From: CAZFZT01 sp964523675
GTDB lineage: Bacteria; Planctomycetota; Phycisphaerae; Phycisphaerales; SM1A02
NCBI GenBank assembly: GCA_964523675.1
Contig: CAZFZT010000045.1
Span: forward strand, 1-26,162
DNA: 26,162 nucleotides
Reading direction: 5' to 3'
Shown here piece after piece: positions 1-8,146 of this stretch (positions within the stretch are counted from its first letter, which is position 1; the number at the start of each line of letters is the position of its first letter). The position numbers and the translations under genes are program-made. A model generated the notes under the pieces. That model worked only from the letters and a program-made list of their open reading frames with translations. It did no database searches and was not told the DNA's origin.

Positions 1-843
1 CGAAAGGTCACCGCGAGCAACGGCCGTGGTCACCTCTGCAATGTTGCGCACCTGGCCCGTCAGGTTGTTGGCCATGAGATTGACGTTGTCTGTGAGATCC
101 TTCCAAGTGCCTGCAACGCCGGTCACTTCCGCCTGCCCGCCGAGGATGCCTTCCGTACCGACCTCCCTGGCCACGCGGGTGACTTCCGAAGCGAAGGACG
201 AAAGTTGATCCACCATGGTGTTGATGGTGTCTTTGAGTTCGAGAATCTCACCCTTGACATCGACGGTGATCTTCTTCGAAAGGTCACCGCGAGCAACGGC
301 CGTGGTCACCTCTGCAATGTTGCGCACCTGGGCAGTGAGGTTGGATGCCATCAAGTTGACGTTGTCGGTCAAATCCTTCCACGTCCCTGCGACGCCGGTC
401 ACTTCGGCCTGGCCGCCGAGCTTGCCCTCCGTGCCGACCTCCCTCGCCACGCGCGTCACTTCTGAAGCAAAGGACGAAAGCTGGTCCACCATGGTGTTGA
501 TGGTGTCCTTGAGTTCGAGAATCTCGCCCTTCACATCGACGGTGATCTTCTTCGACAGGTCACCGTTCGCCACAGCAGTCGTCACCTCTGCAATGTTGCG
601 CACCTGATCGGTGAGATTGTTGGCCATGAGGTTGACGTTGTCGGTGAGGTCTTTCCAGATGCCGGCCACGCCTTCGACTTCCGCCTGGCCGCCGAGTTTG
701 CCTTCCGTGCCGACCTCTCTGGCCACGCGGGTCACTTCCGAAGCGAAGGATGAAAGTTGATCCACCATCGTGTTCACGGTGTGAGCCGCCTTGCGGAACT
801 GGCCCTTCAGCGGCCGGCCATCCACTTCCATCGCCATCGTTTG
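1..843 (-). repeat. In-frame tandem HAMP-coding repeats, 276-bp period
   Basis: The segment beginning gaaaggtcaccgcgagcaac recurs at 2 and 278, and a close variant at 554, giving a 276-bp (92-codon) period. A diverged copy lies near 844, spaced 291 bp. The repeats keep the frame and encode successive HAMP/linker units. Copies 1 and 2 are almost identical at DNA level, which implies recent duplication or gene conversion and makes the copy number prone to assembly collapse. Confidence 0.85.
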
Positions 844-1266
844 TGAAAGGTCACCCTTGGCGACCGCGCCGATCACGCGCGCCATCTCGCTCGTCGGCTG
901 CACGAGGTCATCAATCAGCGTGTTCATGGATTCAACCAGCGTGCCCCAACGCCCCGAATGACCCGGCGCGTTCACCGCCGCAAGCCGCTCGTTGATCTGG
1001 CCTTCTTTGCCCACGCTATGGCAGACGCGATTGACATCGTTGACCATCTGCTCGTTCGACTCGAGCACTTCGTTGAGCGTGTCCGCAATCTTCCCCGCCA
1101 CGCCGGTCCAGTCGTTTGGAAGGCGTACTGAAAAATCGCCCTTCTTGAGCGCCAGCAATGCATTGAGGAGTGCTGCTGTATCAACAGCGTCCTTTCGTTT
1201 GCGGCTGGATGTTGTGGTCGATTTGGTGCGGCGAGAGGCGGACTTCGATGCTTGAAGCTTGGTCAT
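1..1266 (-). CDS. Tandem-HAMP signalling protein, probable hybrid sensor histidine kinase (3' end outside window)
   Basis: The reading frame is open from an ATG at 1264-1266 to the left edge, 422 codons without a stop. A GAGGA motif (1276-1280) lies 9 bases upstream of the ATG. The protein starts with a basic Ser/Thr/Lys/Arg-rich stretch (about residues 1-25) and shows no signal peptide or membrane segment, so it is probably cytoplasmic. HAMP-type units follow, marked by KKGDFSVRL (about residue 40), AKGDLSQTM (about 140), ANGDLSKKI (about 238) and ARGDLSKKI (about 330), with a fifth starting at the window edge. Between them recur LKDTINTMVDQLSSFASEV, VAREVGTEG and GVAGTWKDLTDNVNLMA. This is the poly-HAMP signature of soluble group III (Nik1-like) hybrid histidine kinases. 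In such proteins the HAMP stack relays a signal to GAF, HisKA/HATPase and receiver domains. No kinase domain is visible here, so the catalytic output is inferred. A poly-HAMP chemotaxis-like protein is the alternative. Confidence 0.85.
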   Translation of the reverse strand, partial: MTKLQASKSASRRTKSTTTSSRKRKDAVDTAALLNALLALKKGDFSVRLPNDWTGVAGKIADTLNEVLESNEQMVNDVNRVCHSVGKEGQINERLAAVNAPGHSGRWGTLVESMNTLIDDLVQPTSEMARVIGAVAKGDLSQTMAMEVDGRPLKGQFRKAAHTVNTMVDQLSSFASEVTRVAREVGTEGKLGGQAEVEGVAGIWKDLTDNVNLMANNLTDQVRNIAEVTTAVANGDLSKKITVDVKGEILELKDTINTMVDQLSSFASEVTRVAREVGTEGKLGGQAEVTGVAGTWKDLTDNVNLMASNLTAQVRNIAEVTTAVARGDLSKKITVDVKGEILELKDTINTMVDQLSSFASEVTRVAREVGTEGILGGQAEVTGVAGTWKDLTDNVNLMANNLTGQVRNIAEVTTAVARGDLS

Positions 1267-1804
1267 GGCCTTGCGTCCTCGTAAAGTGGCAAGTTTTGGG
1301 GCGACGTTCAGCCAACATACCAGTCGACGGCTCAATCAAACTAGGGAATGGACCCGAATCTGTGACCAGAGCCCGCTCAAGCGCTATCGAGCCGGCAGAG
1401 CTGGCTGCTTTTTCAAGATGCTGTGGCGCGCATGAAAGCCCCATCCTCGTCGAGATGCATCTGGACTGCGGCGTAGTTGAGCACGCTATCCCGTCTGCAT
1501 CCAATCAATGTCGCTGCCTAGCGCGGCAGGACTTGCCTTTGGAGTCTTCGTTGCGATGGCTTTGACGCTTCGTTTCTGCTGGCTCTATGCAGCGATCGGC
1601 GTTTCGTGTACGGTCCACTCCGAGCCGTCCCAGCGAAGGGTGAGAGGTTGCGTCTGACGTGGCCGTGACTTTGCGGGGTCTTGCAGTGGCTGACGGCCTA
1701 GACGCCGTCATGGGCGATGGCGTGGGCGCCCTAGAGGTAGCACTGCGTTCCGCCATCGTCGTCGAGACCGGTGGTTCGGCTTGGCGTCTGCTCAGCGCGC
1801 GGGC
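1267..1804. other. 538-bp region without a convincing gene
   Basis: This region lies upstream of the HAMP gene start and downstream of the 1805 gene stop, both read on the minus strand. Short frames exist on both strands, but their predicted proteins are rich in Arg, Ser and Pro and show no family features. The HAMP gene promoter should lie here, though I cannot pick out a convincing -35/-10 pair. The one coding-like trace is a propeller-like motif on the minus strand, listed separately. Confidence 0.5.
1585..1707 (-). pseudogene. Possible remnant of a 'WDGSSW'-type propeller gene
   Basis: On the minus strand a 40-codon open stretch, flanked by TGA (1708-1710) and TAG (1585-1587), encodes QPLTLRWDGSEWTVHETP close to its end. 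This matches the blade motif of the two intact propeller proteins in the window, for example LPLALNWNGSAW and LALHWSGSAW, including the following T-P. There is no start codon, signal peptide or dockerin tail, and the preceding 20 codons do not resemble a blade. It may be a decayed copy of a neighbour or a chance match, so confidence is low. Confidence 0.3.
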
Positions 1805-3127
1805 TCAACTCCAGAATTGTAAAAGGAGCAGCAGATCGCTCACGCCGACTGAGCCGTCGCCATCCAGATCAGCAGGGCATGTCGATGACTGCGCGCACGT
1901 CCCCCATGACGCGAGCAGTTGCAGCAGGTCGGGAACGCTCACGCTTCCATCATCGTCAAGATCGGCAGGCGATTCATGAGCGCACTGTTCGAACATCGCG
2001 GAGAGCGTCTGGGCCTCATCGCCCGCCTCGGTTCGACCCACGCCGATGATCGTTCCGTTCTCAAGTTGCACCGCATCGTTGAAGCCGCCGAAGGGCATGA
2101 ACGGCTCGAGCGTTGCGACCTGGCTCCATGAAGAGCCGTCCCAGTGCATCACCTCGTTGTACGCAACAGAGTAGAGGTCATTCGACGTGCCGACATAGCG
2201 CGCGGAGTGGAACTGCGGCGCGGCATAGCTCGTCCACGACGAGCCGTCCCAATGCAGGAACACCTGCTGAGCAGGTTGAACGTCAACGCGGTTGGCGGCG
2301 ACCCAGATGTCATTCATCGAGAAGGCGATCACATCCCAAAGGCCGTTGTACTGCGACTGCGGAGGATGCGGAATCGGCGTGCCCCATGAAGAGCCGTCCC
2401 AGTGCACGATGATCGGCTGCGCTGCGCCTTCGCCCGTGCCGCCGGCAGCCCAGACATCATCGCTGTCGATCACTGAAAGTGCGCGCAGTTCCTGGTTCTC
2501 CAAGTCGCCCGGCGGAACAGGCGTCTGCGTCCAGTTTGAGCCGTCGAAGTGTGCTGCGAGGAAGTTCTCGTTCATCTCGCCCACAGCCCACAGGTCATCG
2601 CTCGAGACGCCTGCGACATCGTTGAAGAACGAGCCGCTGTTGTTTGGATGCGCAACGGGGCTTGGAATCTTCTCCCAGTTCGAGCCATCGAAATGGAACA
2701 CGAGCGTCTGCGGCTTCTGCAATTCATCCGGCGGATTCGCGCCGCCGACCGCCCACACGTCGTCCGGGCTCAAGACAGCCACGCCATTGAGATACGCATT
2801 GGGGCCGTTGGCTGGCGCTGGCAGAGCCGGCAGCGGCGAGATTGACCACGCGCTGCCGTTCCAGTTGAGCGCGAGCGGAAGCGTGTCGCTCGTGATCGAC
2901 GGCACGCCGGGCACGCGGTTGTGACCGACCGCCCAGATGGCACCCGGCCCGGCTGAGTCGATGGCGTTGAGGAAGTTGCCGCGCGACCCGGGATTCGGAC
3001 TCGGTACCACGCTGAACTGGTCGCATTCGCCTGCAAGTGACACTGAGGCAAATGAGCCGATCAACGACGTGGCCGCGACGAAAAGAAACTGCGAGCGAAG
3101 GATGTACTGTTTGAGTGAATTGAGCAT
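1805..3127 (-). CDS. Secreted 'WDGSSW' beta-propeller protein with C-terminal dockerin-like domain
   Basis: 440 residues. A signal peptide (about 1-32, hydrophobic core FLFVAATSLIGSFASVSLA, cleavage before GEC) predicts export. Residues about 38-380 contain at least six copies of a blade motif of the form hHWDGSSW (NWNGSAW, HFDGSNW twice, HWDGSSW three times). They alternate with DDVWAVG-like motifs (AIWAVG, DDVWAVG, DDLWAVG, DDVWAAG), the pattern of a beta-propeller/Kelch-like fold with no evident enzymatic motif. Residues 386-440 are two calcium-loop repeats (DLDDDGSVSVPDLL and DLDGDGSVGVSDLL) joined by a CX5C linker, each ending in W-G or W-S. This tail is the dockerin type known from Phycisphaerae. 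It is paralogous to the gene at 10468: both mature proteins begin with a Cys followed by VVPxPxP. No good Shine-Dalgarno precedes this ATG. The exact function is unknown; a surface or matrix protein is inferred. Confidence 0.85.
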   Translation of the reverse strand: MLNSLKQYILRSQFLFVAATSLIGSFASVSLAGECDQFSVVPSPNPGSRGNFLNAIDSAGPGAIWAVGHNRVPGVPSITSDTLPLALNWNGSAWSISPLPALPAPANGPNAYLNGVAVLSPDDVWAVGGANPPDELQKPQTLVFHFDGSNWEKIPSPVAHPNNSGSFFNDVAGVSSDDLWAVGEMNENFLAAHFDGSNWTQTPVPPGDLENQELRALSVIDSDDVWAAGGTGEGAAQPIIVHWDGSSWGTPIPHPPQSQYNGLWDVIAFSMNDIWVAANRVDVQPAQQVFLHWDGSSWTSYAAPQFHSARYVGTSNDLYSVAYNEVMHWDGSSWSQVATLEPFMPFGGFNDAVQLENGTIIGVGRTEAGDEAQTLSAMFEQCAHESPADLDDDGSVSVPDLLQLLASWGTCAQSSTCPADLDGDGSVGVSDLLLLLQFWS

Positions 3128-3138
3128 CTGATGAGTGG

Positions 3139-3159
3139 TAGGAGTTAGGAGCTAGGTGG
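3139..3159. repeat. Heptamer tandem TAGGAGT/TAGGAGC/TAGGTGG
   Basis: Three consecutive 7-bp units stand immediately upstream of the ATG at 3127 on the minus strand. They are part of a 7/8-bp degenerate repeat pattern that recurs in intergenic DNA across the window. No function is known. In minus sense the unit reads ACTCCTA-like, so it does not supply a ribosome binding site. Confidence 0.6.
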
Positions 3160-3173
3160 TCAGTGTGCGTAGT

Positions 3174-3204
3174 ACGTTTGGACGTTTGACGTTTCGACGT
3201 TTCG
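3174..3204. repeat. Degenerate octamer array (ACGTTTNG) just 3' of the HAF-repeat gene
   Basis: Units of ACGTTTGG, ACGTTTG, ACGTTTCG and ACGTTTCG start at 3174, 3182, 3189 and 3197. The array ends 4 bases from the stop codon (3209-3211) of the minus-strand gene, so it would lie in that gene's 3' untranslated RNA. Related arrays stand in the same position after the genes at 16145 and 23499. Confidence 0.7.
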
Positions 3205-3208
3205 TTTC

Positions 3209-5569
3209 TCACCCCCACGCCGCAAGCAGCACAAGCAGGTCCGGCACGCCGACGCTGCCATCTCCATCAAGATCTGCATCGCACGCGCCGAGATCAGCAC
3301 ATTCGCCCCATGCGCTGAGCAGCATGAGCAGGTCGGGCACGCCAGCAGTGCCATCGCCTGTGAGGTCGCCTTCCTTCGGCTCACCGGATGCTCCAGTGGG
3401 TGTCAACAGAAATGCGCTATGCAACTCCCCGTTCAGGCCGGTCCCTTCAGCAAGGATTTGTCCCTTGTCGTTGATGTCAACTGCGCGGTAGAGGTGAAAC
3501 CAAGAGGGCAAAGCAGTCGGCTCAATCACGTCATCGAGAATGCGAAGGCCACGGTCTGAATCCCATACCCAAGCAATCTCATATCCCTCCGATGGATTGT
3601 CCTGTTCGGAGTAGCCCACGACCTCGCTGTTGTTGTTCACTGCCAGGCCATACTCCCATCCGGGCGCCTGCTGACCGCCGGGCCCGACGATGTTGGCGAT
3701 GAGTTGCCAGCCCACACCGTCGGTGTAGAGGGCACCATACTTTTCGGCACCCACGGCGACGATGCCCGAGACTTGACCGCTCTCATTGATGTCGTAGCCG
3801 TAGGAGAACCCGCCAGGATATGGGATCAAGTCCATCCCGCCACCAATCGACCAGCGAAACGCTTGCTGAGTGGAGCGCCCGGTGAGGACCTGCTGATCGT
3901 TGATGCGGCCAATGCCGGTCAAATCAGGGTCATCGGGAATCTCCAGCAATCCGGTTTGGTCGGTGTAGATGAAACCGCGCCTAGTGTTGCCTGGCCCCGG
4001 CGTGTAATCGTCCCCGTAACCCACCACATCGCCGGATGCATTTATGCCGGTGGCCATGGACCAAGTGGTACCGGGCAGCAAACCGACGAAGGTGTAGCTT
4101 CCGTTGCCGAAGCGCCACGCCGAGTCATCACCAAACGCCACGACATCAGCGCCTGCGATCTGGCCTGCACTGTTGATGACGGTTGCAGCGAAGCCGTTTC
4201 CTGTGCCGGTGGCGGGAAGCAGAATCATGCCTTGCTCGGCGGTCCACTTCCAAGCCCGATACTCGGGCTCGAAATCGCCATCGTACAACCAGCCCACCGC
4301 CTCTCCTTGTTCATTCAACCCGATGGGAATGACGTTGAAGGCGCCCGTTGGCGGGGTGCCGAGATGGGTGACGGTGTATTCGAACTGAGCATCAACGAGC
4401 GTGGTGATGTAGCCGCGCGAACCTGGATGAGTGAACCCGACAATCTGCCCCGAAGCATTGATGTCATACGCCTGCTCAATCTTCAGATCGGTGCTGTCGA
4501 TGTTGATGACCTGCGGCTCGAGGTCATACATCTGACCATTACGCCACACGAAGGCCCTTGTGATTGCCGGATTGCCGGAGTGCCACATGCGCCCGACGAT
4601 GTCGCCTGCGTCATTCACTGCCCAGGCCTCGCTGCGGTCGAACGTATACATGACGCCAAGGTCCTGTGCCTGGCCGTCTTCCCAGCGAAAGGCGCGCTCG
4701 CCGTTGGCAGTGAACATTGTGCCGACAACGATGCCGGTGTCGCTGATGTCGCGAGCAAAGCCCCCTGCGCCGCCCGCTTCACTGAGGTCGCCGAGGTCCG
4801 TCATCGTTCCATCCTGCCAGACGAACGGCCGCATTTGTCCATTGGCGATTTCCGCGCCGCCGACGATCGAGCCCGAGGCATTGATCCCGAAGGCCTGGCT
4901 TTCATCACCGCCCAATGTGCCCAGGAGCAATGCTTCACCATCCTCCCAACGAAACGCCTGCATCGGTTGGCTGGCTCGCGCTCTCGACCAGCCGACGATG
5001 ACGCCCGTGTTGTTGATGTCCCAGGCCTGACTCTCCTCCCCAAGCCCAGTCAATACATCGCCTTGTTCAGGGTCGATCCATCGCACCGCTCGCGGAAGCC
5101 CGCTCGGGTTGACCTGGCCCCACTTCCAGCCCACGGCATGATTGCTTGAGTTCACCGCTACCGCCCTGGCATAGCCCGTTGATGTCGTCTTCAAGCCGGT
5201 GACCACGCCGTTCTGAATGAGGAATGCCTTGTCGAACAGTCCGTTGTAGGCGTTGTAACCCACGAGCACAGACGCATCGTTCACACCAAGGATTTCGGTG
5301 CGAGTGGGATTCACAAGCTCGTAACCGGGGATCACCGGATCAATGATGTACTCAAGGTTGTAGAAAGGCGTGCCCTCAACGTCTGCCCATGCAACGTACG
5401 GGAGACCAGCAACGGCCAGCACATGAACCGCCAGCGCGAACCCGGCTCTCGTGCGAACGGCTGGCGCAGCAGATTGCAGCGACAGCGCGATCGCGCCAAG
5501 CGGCCGCGATCCAAAGCTGAATACATGCCCACCGCGTGCCATGGATTGCCGCTCGCGAGTCTTGCTCAT
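3209..5569 (-). CDS. HAF-repeat extracellular protein with C-terminal dockerin-like domain
   Basis: 786 residues from ATG 5567-5569, with AGGGAG about 10 bases upstream. The N-terminus is long: after about 35 residues comes a hydrophobic segment (GFALAVHVLAVAGLPYVAWA), read as an extended signal peptide. The body holds about 13 copies of the HAF-type repeat, in which a Leu-Gly lead is followed by A-x-x-I-N-x-x-G-x-I-V-G. Examples are SQAWDINNTGVIVGWS, SQAFGINASGSIVGG, EAWAVNDAGDIVGR, AYDINASGQIVG and MATGINASGDVVGYG. HAF repeats (TIGR02913 family as I recall) occur in predicted extracellular propeller-like proteins of unknown role. Residues 734-786 form the two-loop dockerin-like tail (DLTGDGTAGVPDLL, CX5C linker, DLDGDGSVGVPDLL). 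No catalytic residues are apparent. A long open frame on the opposite strand (3704-5149) is a composition shadow of this gene. An internal ATG at 5542 is a possible alternative start. Confidence 0.87.
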   Translation of the reverse strand: MSKTRERQSMARGGHVFSFGSRPLGAIALSLQSAAPAVRTRAGFALAVHVLAVAGLPYVAWADVEGTPFYNLEYIIDPVIPGYELVNPTRTEILGVNDASVLVGYNAYNGLFDKAFLIQNGVVTGLKTTSTGYARAVAVNSSNHAVGWKWGQVNPSGLPRAVRWIDPEQGDVLTGLGEESQAWDINNTGVIVGWSRARASQPMQAFRWEDGEALLLGTLGGDESQAFGINASGSIVGGAEIANGQMRPFVWQDGTMTDLGDLSEAGGAGGFARDISDTGIVVGTMFTANGERAFRWEDGQAQDLGVMYTFDRSEAWAVNDAGDIVGRMWHSGNPAITRAFVWRNGQMYDLEPQVINIDSTDLKIEQAYDINASGQIVGFTHPGSRGYITTLVDAQFEYTVTHLGTPPTGAFNVIPIGLNEQGEAVGWLYDGDFEPEYRAWKWTAEQGMILLPATGTGNGFAATVINSAGQIAGADVVAFGDDSAWRFGNGSYTFVGLLPGTTWSMATGINASGDVVGYGDDYTPGPGNTRRGFIYTDQTGLLEIPDDPDLTGIGRINDQQVLTGRSTQQAFRWSIGGGMDLIPYPGGFSYGYDINESGQVSGIVAVGAEKYGALYTDGVGWQLIANIVGPGGQQAPGWEYGLAVNNNSEVVGYSEQDNPSEGYEIAWVWDSDRGLRILDDVIEPTALPSWFHLYRAVDINDKGQILAEGTGLNGELHSAFLLTPTGASGEPKEGDLTGDGTAGVPDLLMLLSAWGECADLGACDADLDGDGSVGVPDLLVLLAAWG

Positions 5570-5878
5570 TGGTATTTACTCCCTCAAAGGTGCTCGCACT
5601 CAGCGAGTGCTCAGGAACTGGCGAAATGTGAGAGGCGTTCGCTTCCCACTTGCCAAGTCAGTGCCAACCCTTCACCAACCACCAACGCCTCACACGAAGA
5701 ACAACTCACGACCGCATTCTCTAGGAGGCAGGCGCGTTCATCAAGTTCGTACATGCTGCATAGTTTCAACACTCCGCCAAATAGGGAGCCCACCCCAGTA
5801 AGGTGTCGCCAGCCACTCATTCGGTGGCTGTTCGGTCGAGGGGCAACGCCTTCACAGCGCATGAGCTGCGGCTGAGGG
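5570..5878. other. 309-bp intergenic region between two tandem minus-strand genes
   Basis: This is the region upstream of the HAF gene and downstream of the 5879 gene. It contains two perfect short stem-loops: GCACTC/GAGTGC at 5596-5610 (6-bp stem, 3-base loop), near the HAF gene start, and CAGCCAC/GTGGCTG at 5810-5830, near the preceding stop codon. At this length it could hold a terminator and a fresh promoter, which would split the array into transcription units. No gene was recognised in it. Confidence 0.5.
5810..5830 (-). terminator. Stem-loop 3' of the 5879 gene, possible terminator or RNA stabiliser
   Basis: A perfect 7-bp stem (CAGCCAC and GTGGCTG) with a 7-base loop lies about 50 bases after the stop codon of the minus-strand gene. 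No T-run follows in the direction of transcription, so a classic intrinsic terminator is not supported. An mRNA 3'-end stabilising hairpin is equally possible. Confidence 0.3.
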
Positions 5879-8080
5879 TCATCCCCAGTTGGCAAGCAGT
5901 AAAAGTAGATCGGACACGTTGACCTTGCCATCGCCGCCAGGCGCAGGCGCGATGTCCGCGGGACACGCTCCATCATTTGCGCAGTTCCCCCACGCGCCCA
6001 ACAACAGAAGAAGGTCAGTCACGCCCACCAAGCCGTCGCCGTTGAGGTCGCCCGTCACCGGCTCGGCGGCTTCGTCGCCGACGAACACCTGCACCGTGCC
6101 GTAATTGAGCACGCCAATCCACAGGTGGCCATCTGCATCAAACTGTAAATCACCGATCGCGTAATGCGGCAGGAAACTCGACCCATAGTCGTACGCCACC
6201 CACTCGTTCGCAGCGGGATCAAACAGCGCCACGCCGCCTGTGTATGGCAGCGTCGATTGCTGTGATGTCGCAACCGCAACGAGGCCATCGCTCTCGCGAA
6301 TCGCAATGTCAACAACAGCCATCTCCAGCATCGCCGAGTTGGCGGGTGTGTAGGTGGTCGCGCTTGAGCCGTCCCAGTGAATGAGGCCGCCGTACGGCGT
6401 GCCGACCCACAGGTGCCCCTGCGCATCGACTTCAACATCCGTCACCCAACCAGTCGGCATCGAGTACACCAGCGTTGTCGTAAGGTCGTCAACGCGGTAC
6501 ACGCTTGCGACGCGCGTAGCGTACAAGTGGCCGTCGAGCCCCTGCCGCAGATCGATCGGTGCGAACTGGTCGGGCAGGCCGACCGGTTCATCGATCCAGT
6601 TCATGCCGCTCAAACGCAGAATCGAGTACTCGTTGCCGATCCAGATGTTGCCATCCGCATCTTCGCCGATGGAATCAAACAGCCACGGTAGGCCATTCTG
6701 TCCAGGCGCCCAGAACGTCCACTCTGATAGATCATCACCCGCGCTGCGAGCGACCCAGTTCGGCCCGCGCAGCCAGAAGTTTCCTGCGCGATCGTGATAC
6801 ACCTGGTTCGGCGCTTCGCTCCATGCACCGGCCATCGGTGTGAGGAGCCACCACGGCAACGCGACCGGCGATACCCAGCCGGGGTACACCTCCTCCTCGC
6901 CGTTGTAGATGCCGAAGTTCCGCCAGTTCTCATTCGGCTCCAGCCGTGATGCCCCGTACTCGGCGTCGATGAACCACATCATGCCATCGCGATCCAGATG
7001 CAGCCAGGGTGCGAAGTAACTCGGCATGCCCGTGTTTGAGCGGTTGTACACGCGCTGGATCTGGCCGCTTGCGCTGTAGTGATGCAAATCGTAGTGCGTG
7101 CCGTAGGTCTCGGCCGCGATCCACACATCGCCGCTGGGCGCAACGCCCAAGGAACCAACCCAGCCGGGGAACGTCGCGAAGTTCGACCATGAACTGCCGT
7201 TGAACTTGCGAACGCTCTGCAGGTTCGGAGTCGTGTAGATGTCAGCTGAATTGTGATCGAGCACGATGCGCGATCCACCCGTTGAGCCAATCTGCTGCCA
7301 CTGCTCGGTCGCATCGTTGTAGCGGTACGTGGCGAACGCGCTGGTACCGTAAAGCGTGCCGTCGGCATGCTCGGCGAAGGCGATGATGTACGGCTCACCT
7401 TCGAAGACGGTCCACTCGCCATTGCGATACCGACCCATGCGCTTGGGCGAAGAAATGAACGAGGCCCACACGTCGCCGTTGCTGCGCGCGATGACGTTGA
7501 GGGCCGGCGCGTACCCGAAGCCAGTCCATGTGGTCATCCACGGCTCTTCGTGCTTGATCCAATTCGCACCATCGAACTCGAACAACCCGCCGCCGAGATC
7601 GACCAGCCCGGGACTCGATGCCCACACGTGGCCGCCGGGTGCGACGGAGATCGACTCGTAACCGTCCTCGCTGAGCACGCCGGTGCTTGCGGCGGTGTAG
7701 GTGGTGAACGTCTCGCCATCAGGGTGCAGGCGGACGATCCGGCCGTCACGAGAGCCGATCCATGACGAGCCGTCGGCCGCGAAGTCGATGGCTGTGCTCT
7801 CCTGATTGAGCGGTGTCTCGGCGCTGGACCATGCTTTCCAGATTCCCGTCTGAAGGTCGAGCGCTGCCACGCCGCCCTGCTGCCAGAAGAAATCGCGCGC
7901 GGTCGTCCACAGCCGGCCTTGCGCATCAAAGGCAACGAAGTTCATATCGACGTAGCCCGGAATGCCGGTGTTGCTGGGACGGACGATGCGCGAATCTGGG
8001 TTCGCGGGAAGATCGGCAGCCGTCGCGGCTGTCAGCGCCAGCGTTCCCAGGCAAGCAATCGTGCGGGTCTTCTGTAACAT
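5879..8080 (-). CDS. Secreted two-component-regulator-type propeller protein with dockerin-like tail
   Basis: 733 residues from the ATG at 8078-8080, chosen over an in-frame ATG at 8101 because AGGAG (8087-8091) sits 6 bases before it and the signal peptide then starts cleanly (MLQKTRTIACLGTLALTAATAA). The body carries repeated Reg_prop-type blades of the form DADGxLWIGxxxGGLxxWDG: AQGRLWTTAR, ADGSSWIGSRDG, DADGNIWIGNEYSI, DAQGHLWVGTPYGG and DADGHLWIGVLNYG. In sensor kinases such blades form extracellular ligand-binding propellers. Here no kinase or membrane segment follows, so this is a free secreted propeller. Residues 677-733 are the dockerin-like tail. Its first loop is canonical (DLNGDGLVGVTDLL). 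The second has about four extra residues (ADIAPAPGGDGKVN) that displace the third ligand position, so calcium binding there may be weakened. It is a close paralogue of the next gene (8147): both share an N-terminal P-S-x-T-G-I/V-P-G motif and LPHYxxGDxxFDADGHLW before the tail. Confidence 0.87.
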   Translation of the reverse strand: MLQKTRTIACLGTLALTAATAADLPANPDSRIVRPSNTGIPGYVDMNFVAFDAQGRLWTTARDFFWQQGGVAALDLQTGIWKAWSSAETPLNQESTAIDFAADGSSWIGSRDGRIVRLHPDGETFTTYTAASTGVLSEDGYESISVAPGGHVWASSPGLVDLGGGLFEFDGANWIKHEEPWMTTWTGFGYAPALNVIARSNGDVWASFISSPKRMGRYRNGEWTVFEGEPYIIAFAEHADGTLYGTSAFATYRYNDATEQWQQIGSTGGSRIVLDHNSADIYTTPNLQSVRKFNGSSWSNFATFPGWVGSLGVAPSGDVWIAAETYGTHYDLHHYSASGQIQRVYNRSNTGMPSYFAPWLHLDRDGMMWFIDAEYGASRLEPNENWRNFGIYNGEEEVYPGWVSPVALPWWLLTPMAGAWSEAPNQVYHDRAGNFWLRGPNWVARSAGDDLSEWTFWAPGQNGLPWLFDSIGEDADGNIWIGNEYSILRLSGMNWIDEPVGLPDQFAPIDLRQGLDGHLYATRVASVYRVDDLTTTLVYSMPTGWVTDVEVDAQGHLWVGTPYGGLIHWDGSSATTYTPANSAMLEMAVVDIAIRESDGLVAVATSQQSTLPYTGGVALFDPAANEWVAYDYGSSFLPHYAIGDLQFDADGHLWIGVLNYGTVQVFVGDEAAEPVTGDLNGDGLVGVTDLLLLLGAWGNCANDGACPADIAPAPGGDGKVNVSDLLLLLANWG

Positions 8081-8086
8081 CTCGTT

Positions 8087-8091
8087 CTCCT
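8087..8091 (-). promoter_or_regulatory. Ribosome binding site AGGAG deciding start at 8080
   Basis: AGGAG on the minus strand has a 6-base spacer to the ATG at 8078-8080. The upstream in-frame ATG at 8101 has no comparable motif, so this site fixes the start of the propeller gene. Confidence 0.75.
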
Positions 8092-8146
8092 GTGTTCTCA
8101 AAATCCTCAGGGGACGCTGCGTGAAACGGCGCCATCGCTCTTACAC

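Noticed and set aside
1..850. Regular direct repeats, considered as CRISPR or satellite DNA
   Set aside because: The 276-bp period is in frame and translates to HAMP units with conserved KGDLS and WKDLTDNVN motifs, so the repeat is protein-coding.
1505..1756. 83-codon minus-strand frame in the left intergenic region
   Set aside because: The product is Arg/Ser/Thr-rich without motifs. The only protein-like trace here is in another frame (1585-1707).
3704..5149. Long open frame (481 codons) on the plus strand
   Set aside because: It lies opposite the HAF-repeat gene, has no domain, signal peptide or ribosome site, and its repetitiveness mirrors the HAF repeats on the other strand. It is a composition shadow in GC-rich DNA.
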